From positions 1-37,350 of the forward strand of contig JAMPFF010000027.1 of assembly GCA_023664605.1 (NCBI GenBank): 37,350 nucleotides of DNA, given 5' to 3'. This document shows positions 30,822-37,350 of this stretch, in pieces (the first letter of the stretch is position 1; each line of letters begins with the position of its first letter). The position numbers were made by a program, and so were the translations under genes. Source of the DNA: Clostridium sp. (GTDB lineage: Bacteria; Bacillota; Clostridia; Lachnospirales; Lachnospiraceae). The notes under the pieces were generated by a model. It did no database searches. It was given only the letters and a program-made list of their open reading frames with translations, and was not told the origin of the DNA.

Positions 30822-32582
30822 ATGAAGAAACACAATAGAAAGCCCGAAAAATTACGCTTAGAACCAGACGATCTATTGGATTTGGATAACGAGACAGTAT
30901 ATGATGAGACGGATACAGATATTGATGATGAGGCGGCATATGGCGAGCCGGGTGCAGATTGGGATGATGAGGCGGTATATGACGAATCGGATGAGGACAT
31001 TGATGACGATTACGATTTGCCGCCGCTTGCGGATAAGAGGCTTTTATATGGCATCGCCGCCGCGGGAGCCGTTATTTTAGCTGTGCTTATTGTGGTGTTT
31101 GCCGTACATATCAAAAAGACCCAGAAAGAGCGGGAGGACGCCATAATGCTCATTAATCCGCCTGAAATAGTGGAGGTAGAATCTTCCACAGGTCAGGGGA
31201 TGGATATAGAAGAGGAAGCGGATACGGCGCAGAATACGGCGGAAGCGGAGAGTCAGACGGCGGATAATCAGGCGCAGGAGACGGGCGCCACCCAGCAGAC
31301 CTCACAGACACAGGTTTCCGTGGGAGCCTTGGATGACGAACAGGACCCGCAGGATTCCGGCGCGGCGGGAAATGAGGAAAACGGCGCGGAAGTTACAGTT
31401 TCTAAAAGAGAGGACGAAACGAGCGACACGACGTTAGGGATAGACGTTTCCAAGTATCAGGGAACCATCGACTGGGCAAAGGTGAAAGCTTCCGGCGTGG
31501 ATTTTGCCATGATTCGCGTAGGATACCGGGCGAAATCGACGGGGGAGATTTTCGAGGACCCTACGGCAAGATACAATATGCAGGAGGCACAGGCGGCGGG
31601 CGTTATGATAGGAGCCTACTTCTTTTCCTCCGCGGTCACGAAAGAGGAAGCAAAAGAAGAGGCGGCGTTTACCAAAGATATCATCGCGAAATATAAGATT
31701 ACCTATCCGGTGGCTTTTAACTGTGAGGATTTTCAGTCGTCGGACAGCAGACAGTACGGGCTGGATATTGAGGCGAGAACCGCTCTTGCCTGCGCTTTTT
31801 TGGACGAGATTGCCGCGGCGGGGTATACGCCTATGTTTTACGCCTCCAAAGGAGAACTGGATGGGAATGCACAGTGGAATACCCAGACGCTTTCTTCCAA
31901 ATATAAAATATGGGTGGCGCAGTACCCGGACAAACCTTATCCGGAAACGGCGTCGTCGTCCTATGCCGGCACGCATGATATGTGGCAGTATACCAGTCAG
32001 GGAATCGTGGACGGCATTAATCGGAAAGCGGACGTCAATGTGGCGTATTTCGGCTATACGAAAGAGGCGGCGGCAAAGGATGAAACGCCCGCCGAAACAG
32101 TGGAAGCCAATCCTGAAGTGGGTATCAATTTTACGGAGGTCAATGAGACGGTAACGGCAAAGCAGGAAACCAATCTGCGCTCCGAGCCGAGCACCTTAAA
32201 CGACGACTCCATCGTGACAAAACTTGTGCATGGCGATACCGCGACAAGGACAGGCATCGGGCATAACGGCTGGTCGAGGGTTATTTATAACGGACAGACT
32301 TTATATGCGGTAACAAGCTATCTGACAACGGATATGGAAGATACCGGGCAGCAGGCGCCGCCGCAGGGACCAATCTATACGCCTGTCAATGAGCAGGTGA
32401 CGGCGAAGATGGAAACTAATTTGCGCACAGAACCCAGTACGGCAAGCGACGATACGATAGTAGGAAAGCTGTATAACGGGGAAACGCTTACCAGAATAGC
32501 GGTCGGGGATAACGGCTGGTCGCAGCTTGACTATAACGGGCAGACGGTGTATGCGGTCAGCAGTTATTTGATGGTGCAGTAA
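30822..32582 (+). CDS. Membrane-anchored GH25 lysozyme with two SH3 repeats
   Basis: A 586-residue cell-wall hydrolase of glycoside hydrolase family 25 (muramidase). Residues 22-60 contain three acidic 13-residue repeats (consensus DDEAVYDESDEDI). A transmembrane segment lies at 74-97, then a Gln/Thr/Glu-rich linker to about 200. The GH25 domain is about 204-412 (LGIDVSKYQGTIDWAKVK at the start, WQYTSQGIVDGI near the end). Two bacterial SH3-like repeats follow (about 440-502 and 521-584, with AKQETNLRSEPST and AKMETNLRTEPST). The usual DxE motif reads FNCED (299-303), with Asn300 where Asp is expected and Glu302 kept. GAAGGAG precedes the ATG. It is likely involved in wall remodelling. Confidence 0.92.
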   Translation: MKKHNRKPEKLRLEPDDLLDLDNETVYDETDTDIDDEAAYGEPGADWDDEAVYDESDEDIDDDYDLPPLADKRLLYGIAAAGAVILAVLIVVFAVHIKKTQKEREDAIMLINPPEIVEVESSTGQGMDIEEEADTAQNTAEAESQTADNQAQETGATQQTSQTQVSVGALDDEQDPQDSGAAGNEENGAEVTVSKREDETSDTTLGIDVSKYQGTIDWAKVKASGVDFAMIRVGYRAKSTGEIFEDPTARYNMQEAQAAGVMIGAYFFSSAVTKEEAKEEAAFTKDIIAKYKITYPVAFNCEDFQSSDSRQYGLDIEARTALACAFLDEIAAAGYTPMFYASKGELDGNAQWNTQTLSSKYKIWVAQYPDKPYPETASSSYAGTHDMWQYTSQGIVDGINRKADVNVAYFGYTKEAAAKDETPAETVEANPEVGINFTEVNETVTAKQETNLRSEPSTLNDDSIVTKLVHGDTATRTGIGHNGWSRVIYNGQTLYAVTSYLTTDMEDTGQQAPPQGPIYTPVNEQVTAKMETNLRTEPSTASDDTIVGKLYNGETLTRIAVGDNGWSQLDYNGQTVYAVSSYLMVQ

Positions 32583-32593
32583 AAGGAGCAGCT

Positions 32594-33988
32594 ATGGTAG
32601 AAAACGATATATATATGACACTCCTGTCACATATATGGGACGCGGTGAATATCCTGCTTTGGGCGTACAGCTTTTATCGCTTTGCGGCTTCTTTTCTGGC
32701 TGATAAAAAGAAAGCCGTTTACGGCGGAGCGGCACATTTAATAGTAGAGATATTGCTTGAACTGCTGCCGGTTTTGCATAGTTATTTTCTGACGGAAGCT
32801 ATTACGACACTGGCGGCGGTTTTTATACTGTGCCTGGTAGAGCGGACTGATTATGCACATAAGATTTTTCTGGGAGTGACCTTTTTCGCGCTGGGGTGGC
32901 TTGCTTATGCGCTGGCGGACGTGCTGTATGATAATATATATCATTATGCCACGAAAACGGAATATATGCAGATGCATCCGAATTGGTATCCGCATTGGTT
33001 TGTATTGTGGGTGATAACGTCCATTCTGCAATATTTGCTGTGGTATGCCTTTATGATAATGGCGGTGCGCTCTATGGCAAAGGCGTATGCTAATCAGAGT
33101 TCGGACATGACGGGGAAAGAACTGCTTATGCTGGCGGTGCCGTCATTTGCGGCGGTAGTGGGATATATCGTGATATACCATTACCGGAGTTTTTATATAT
33201 TAGAACAGGATGGCGTAAATGGGAATGCGTATGATGCGCTTGTTCTTTTGTACTGCGTGGTTTCGGTGGTGACGATTATGGTGGTGATTGTGCAGTACCG
33301 GAATATCAAGACGAAGCAGGAGGAAAAAATGCAGAATGAACTGCTTGCCGCGCAGATGGAGAGTATCAGGCAGCATATCGGGCAGGTGGAGAACCTTTAC
33401 CGGGATATGCGCGCCGTTCGGCATGATATGGCGAATCACCTTTTTACGCTGGAAAAACTCTATGAGGAGAATGAAGTCGAAGAGGCGAAAGCCTACAGCG
33501 GGCAGCTGCAAGAGACGCTTACCCGCATGACGGGGGAGATAAAAAGCGCAAATCCCGTAACGGATATTATTTTACAGGAAGTAAAAGACGAGGCGGCAAA
33601 GCGGGGCATTTCTTTTCAGAGTGAATTTTATTATCCGGAGGATTCCAGGGTCAACGCATTTGACATTAGTGTCATATTGCATAATGCCCTGCAGAATGCG
33701 CTGGAAAATACAGGGGGCGGTGAAAAAGAGTATATCGCCGTCCGTTCTTACCGTAAGAAAAACGCCTATATCATAGAAATAAAAAACAGCTGTCATGAAA
33801 CGCTGCGCTGGAATATGCAAAGCGGACTGCCCCGTACGACGAAAGAAAAAACGGATATACAGGGGTACGGAACAAGCCATGGTTACGGGCTTTCCAATAT
33901 CCGTAAAGTGGCGGAAAAATACTGCGGCGGTATCGATATTACGGCGGCGGACGGAGAATTTTGCCTCAGCGTGATGCTGATGCTCTAA
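32594..33988 (+). CDS. GHKL-domain sensor histidine kinase
   Basis: A 464-residue membrane kinase. About the first 225 residues contain six hydrophobic segments, as in AgrC/VirS-type sensors. A coiled coil (EEKMQNELLAAQMESIRQHI) leads to the phosphoacceptor region VRHDMANHLFTLEKL (His near residue 280). The GHKL ATPase domain covers about 330-464, with the N box VILHNALQNALENTGGGEKE and a G2 region SHGYGLSNIRKVAEKYCGG. AAAGGAG sits before the ATG. No response regulator gene is next to it, so its partner is elsewhere or it serves as an orphan kinase. Signal unknown; a peptide is typical for the fold. Confidence 0.92.
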   Translation: MVENDIYMTLLSHIWDAVNILLWAYSFYRFAASFLADKKKAVYGGAAHLIVEILLELLPVLHSYFLTEAITTLAAVFILCLVERTDYAHKIFLGVTFFALGWLAYALADVLYDNIYHYATKTEYMQMHPNWYPHWFVLWVITSILQYLLWYAFMIMAVRSMAKAYANQSSDMTGKELLMLAVPSFAAVVGYIVIYHYRSFYILEQDGVNGNAYDALVLLYCVVSVVTIMVVIVQYRNIKTKQEEKMQNELLAAQMESIRQHIGQVENLYRDMRAVRHDMANHLFTLEKLYEENEVEEAKAYSGQLQETLTRMTGEIKSANPVTDIILQEVKDEAAKRGISFQSEFYYPEDSRVNAFDISVILHNALQNALENTGGGEKEYIAVRSYRKKNAYIIEIKNSCHETLRWNMQSGLPRTTKEKTDIQGYGTSHGYGLSNIRKVAEKYCGGIDITAADGEFCLSVMLML

Positions 33989-33992
33989 GCCA

Positions 33993-34022
33993 TTGACAAA
34001 GCCAAATTGAAAGGCATATAAT
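33993..34022 (+). promoter_or_regulatory. Promoter of the solute-binding protein gene
   Basis: TTGACA (33993-33998), an 18-base spacer and TATAAT (34017-34022), directly after the kinase stop. Confidence 0.75.
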
Positions 34023-34079
34023 TTGACTGGATATAAGATAACGGCGGGTAAACAGGCAGTTTTATAATGGAGGAAAGAC

Positions 34080-35432
34080 ATGGTTATCAAAATGAAAAAG
34101 ACAGCTGCGGTATTATTGGCGGCAGTAATGGCTTTTAGCGTCGTATCATGCGGGATAGAGGAAAAGAAAGAAAAAACGGTGGTTGATGAGTCTTTAAGCG
34201 GTGAAATCACTTTCTGGCACAGCTTTATACAAGGCGCTCGGATGGAGGCAGTGGAAAGAGCCGTGGCAAAATTTGAGGAAAAATATCCCAATGTCAAGAT
34301 AAATGTGGAAATGATGTCGTGGTCGGATTTTAAAGGCAGATGGAAAGACGGGATGGAAAACGGGAATCTTCCCGATATCAGCACAGCCTGTAATATGTAT
34401 GAGGCGGAGGAACTGGTAAACGCCGGAATTTTGCAACCTGCGGATGAGATAGTGGATGCGATTGGAAGAGAACGGTTTTCCGACAATGTACTCTATGAAC
34501 TGACGCACGGGAATCAGGTTTACGGCGTTCCCTACTATTCCCATGCCTATGTGATGTGGTATCGGAAAGATTTGCTGGACGGGGAAGGGATTGCGGTGCC
34601 GTCCACATGGGATGAGCTTTATGAGGCGGCATATGCCCTGACAGATGAGGAGCAGGGAATTTACGGCTGCCCTGTTTCCATGAGTCCGAAGGACTTTATG
34701 TCCGCGATCAATCTGCATATGTATGTGCGCTCCGAAGGGGGAAGCCTTTTAAATGACGATTTGACGGCGGATCTGACTAGCGATCTTGCACTGGAGGGCA
34801 TCCGCTACTGGGTGAAGATGTATGAGAACTGTTCCCCGAAAGAGACGATAAATGATACCGTGACGGAGCAGGCGGCGCTTTTTTATGAAGGAAAGACGGC
34901 TTTTGATTTTAATTCAGGTTTTCACATTTCGGGAGTTGCCGGGAGCAGGGAAGATTTGCTGGCGTCCATTGCCTGCGCGCCGCTTCCGCGGATGAATAAA
35001 GAAGATGAATATTACAGCGCGGTTGTTTCCCATATTCCCCTTGTTCTATATAAAGACGCAGAAAATGTGGAAGTCTGCATAAAATTTTTGGAATTTCTTT
35101 TTGAAGAAGAGAACTATATCGACTTTCTGGACTCGGTTCCGGTCGGGATGCTGCCGTCCATACGCGGAATTTCCAGTACGGAACAATATCAGAGCAATGA
35201 GCTCCGCAAACAGTTTGCCGGTGAGGAGGATGTTATTCAGGAAGCAATGTTAAATGGAATGGCGCTGGGTTTTGAGCATGGACCGAATGTACAGGCGGGA
35301 ATCATAACCAGCAGCGGCGTCATTGAAAGTATGTTTCAGGATATTGTACAAAATGGCGCAGATGTGGAAACTGCCGCCAGAGAGGCGCAAGAGGAGCTGA
35401 ACAGGCTGTTTGAGGAAGCTCTGGCACAGTAG
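34080..35432 (+). CDS. Extracellular solute-binding lipoprotein (family 1, sugar type)
   Basis: A 450-residue lipoprotein. The N-terminus ends in a lipobox, FSVVSCG, with Cys near residue 24. The mature part starts SGEITFWHSFIQGARMEAVE, then KFEEKYPNVKINVEMMSW, the pattern of carbohydrate-binding proteins of ABC transporters, followed by YGVPYYSHAYVMWYRKDLLD and IAVPSTWDELYEAAYAL. GGAGG is before the ATG at 34080; a second start is at 34092. No transporter permease genes follow. Instead a hybrid histidine kinase is 28 bases downstream, so it may present a ligand to that sensor. The ligand is probably a sugar. Confidence 0.93.
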   Translation: MVIKMKKTAAVLLAAVMAFSVVSCGIEEKKEKTVVDESLSGEITFWHSFIQGARMEAVERAVAKFEEKYPNVKINVEMMSWSDFKGRWKDGMENGNLPDISTACNMYEAEELVNAGILQPADEIVDAIGRERFSDNVLYELTHGNQVYGVPYYSHAYVMWYRKDLLDGEGIAVPSTWDELYEAAYALTDEEQGIYGCPVSMSPKDFMSAINLHMYVRSEGGSLLNDDLTADLTSDLALEGIRYWVKMYENCSPKETINDTVTEQAALFYEGKTAFDFNSGFHISGVAGSREDLLASIACAPLPRMNKEDEYYSAVVSHIPLVLYKDAENVEVCIKFLEFLFEEENYIDFLDSVPVGMLPSIRGISSTEQYQSNELRKQFAGEEDVIQEAMLNGMALGFEHGPNVQAGIITSSGVIESMFQDIVQNGADVETAAREAQEELNRLFEEALAQ

Positions 35433-35460
35433 AAAGGTTCTATTAAGGAGAATAACGATA

Positions 35461-37350
35461 TGGCGGAGGTTTTGCAGGAGAAAAACTTTGAAAAAAGCGG
35501 GCGGATAAGGGAAGCTGTTGTGCCGGCGCTTATTTTTCTTGTGATTCTATGCAGCACGGTATTTTATTATTATTACATACAGGAACAGCTGTTTCAGGAG
35601 AGAAGCGCTCATCTTTCGGAGATTACGCAGAAAGTGGCGGATCAGATTGATACCATCACGGAAACGGCAAAAGAAAACGTGAAGATGGCAACCGCATATA
35701 TATACAACAGCGACATTACCGACATAGAGGAACTGTCCGCAGTGTTAAAGGAACTGTCAGAAAGAGCTCTGGATAAGGATACCGTTATCATAGCGTTTGA
35801 TAAAGATGTGAATTATTATACGGCAACGAGGACGGGAAAATGGACGGGGCAGCATAATCCGGAGGGAAGTTGGGAAATGGAAAGCGGCATTATGACTCTT
35901 CCCTATGATACGATCAATACCTATTTGTGTTGCGTGCAAAGGCTGCCGGAACCTTACGAGATTGGCGATACTGGAATTACGCTCACCTTTGTAGCGGTTG
36001 CCGTGAATATGGAAAATGTACAGGAAATGATTAATGTTTCCGGTTTCGGGGAAAACTGCATGACTTATCTGGTCAGACCGGACAATAAACGCATATACCA
36101 GAATACTTTCGGAAAGCGGTTTATTGAAACTGCCGATATTATGGAAACGCTTGGCGGATGCAGATATCTCCGCGGGGGAACGGCACAGGATTTACAGGAC
36201 GCGCTGCTAAGCCAGTCTGCCAGGTGTATGGAATTTGTTTATCCTGACGGAACGAATTATTTTGTCAGTACGGCGGGACTTACGAAAAATTCCCTGCTTC
36301 TTTTTGTTCCGACGAAAGTTTTGAGTGCGAATACAGGCAGCTATTTTTCCATAACTATCGCTTATTTTTTGGTAATCGCGTTGGTTACGGCAGGTCTGTT
36401 CGGTTTTATCTTCCATTCCACGGTAAAAAGAGACGCGGACAGACAGATAATTAGCCAGCAGCAGGAGGCAAACCGGAAGTTAGAGGAATATAACGAAATG
36501 CTGCGGGAGGCAAAGGAGGGGGCGGAACGCGCAAGCAGGGCAAAATCGGAGTTCCTTTCCAATATGTCCCACGACATCCGTACGCCGATGAATGCCATTA
36601 TCGGTTTTACGGTAATCGCTAATTCAAACATAAACAATCGCGAGAAAGTGCAGGACTGCTTAAATAAGATTGCTTCTTCCAGCAATCATCTGTTATCGTT
36701 AATCAATGACATTCTTGATATGTCGAAAATTGAGAGCGGAAAGATTCAGCTTCAGGAGCAGGAGTGCAGCCTGCCGGTCATCATGAACAATCTGGTCGAT
36801 ATGATCAGGTCCCAGATGAACGCGAAGAATCTGTCGTTTTTCGTGGAAACGGGCGGTATCGAGCATGAGGATATTATTGTGGATTCTTTAAGGCTCAATC
36901 AGGTCTTGATTAATATTTTGGGAAATGCGGTAAAATATACCAATGCGGGGGGCAGCGTTACGCTTTTTATCAAAGAGCTTGCCTCGGATGATTCGGCAGT
37001 CGGTAATTATGAAATATCCGTAAAGGACACCGGTATCGGCATGAGTAAAGAATATCTTCCTCATGTGTTCGATGTGTTCAGCCGTGAATATAATTCTACA
37101 GTCAGCAAGATTCAGGGAACAGGGCTGGGACTTGCCATTACCAAGAATATTGTAGAGATGATGGGCGGCGCTATCCATGTGGAAAGCGAACTTGGCAAGG
37201 GAACGGAATTTATTATTTCACTGCCGCTTAGGCTTGCAGATAAAGCCGCGTCCGAACCGCGAATCGAGCAGCTTCTTGGATATAAAGCGATGGTTGTGGA
37301 CGATGATTTTGAAATATGCAGCAGCGTATCAAAAATGTTGGAGAAAATCG
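35461..37350 (+). CDS. Hybrid histidine kinase, incomplete at the right edge
   Basis: At least 630 residues, continuing beyond the window. A transmembrane helix at about 20-38 (VVPALIFLVILCSTVFYYYY) and another at about 300-320 (YFLVIALVTAGLFGFIFHST) enclose an extracytoplasmic Cache-like sensor. A coiled coil follows, then the phosphoacceptor helix SEFLSNMSHDIRTPMNAIIG. The ATPase domain has NILGNAVKYT (N box), DTGIGM (G1) and GTGLGLAITKN (G2). A receiver domain begins at YKAMVVDDDFEICSSVSKML and is cut off. AAGGAG lies nine bases before ATG 35461. It follows the solute-binding lipoprotein, with which it probably forms a sensor pair. Confidence 0.95.

Overview
The window looks like a chromosomal segment of a spore-forming Gram-positive anaerobe of the class Clostridia, most likely a member of Lachnospiraceae. 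This is inferred from the spoIIAA-spoIIAB-sigF and spoVAA-AB-AC sporulation genes, a T-box leader before valS, FapA/DUF342, HAAS/DUF1700 and PadR genes, a GH25 lysozyme with SH3 repeats, strong AGGAGG ribosome binding sites, and ATG/GTG/TTG starts. No species can be assigned from the sequence alone.

Layout. (1) 1-3950 is an AT-richer accessory stretch. It holds a tyrosine recombinase (-), a GNAT acetyltransferase, a type III toxin-antitoxin locus on the minus strand (repeat RNA antitoxin, terminator, then a ToxN/AbiQ-like toxin broken by one in-frame TGA) lying between two 19-bp direct repeats, and an XRE regulator followed by a peptidase-E-like protein. (2) 4046-9548 has a MATE exporter (-), then PadR, a HAAS/DUF1700 membrane protein and a small exported protein, then a leucine-rich-repeat lipoprotein. 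(3) 9650-11772 has a Fic protein and a HicAB toxin-antitoxin pair with a repeat-rich promoter. (4) 11769-19571 is a housekeeping block: T-box leader, valS, fapA, folC, a 48-residue protein and a zinc-ribbon/TPR membrane protein. (5) 19680-26880 carries spoIIAA-AB-sigF, an iron-sulfur aldo/keto reductase, an Lsa-like ABC-F protein behind an attenuator with a 14-residue leader peptide, two small proteins, and spoVAA-AB-AC ending in a terminator with no spoVAD/AE next to it. (6) 27009-37350 holds an FkbM methyltransferase, GH27 alpha-galactosidase, a secreted protein of unknown function, a GH25 lysozyme, a GHKL histidine kinase, a solute-binding lipoprotein and a hybrid histidine kinase cut by the right edge.

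The most unusual signals are non-coding. A structured element (usually a first hairpin, then a hairpin closed by AGTTTG/CAAACT-type arms, then a conserved AGGYTGAG-AAAGG tail that is the ribosome binding site) recurs five times before unrelated genes. A separate ~210-nt palindromic element sits between the T-box terminator and valS. The type III toxin-antitoxin locus has an intact-looking RNA antitoxin but a nonsense-mutated toxin.
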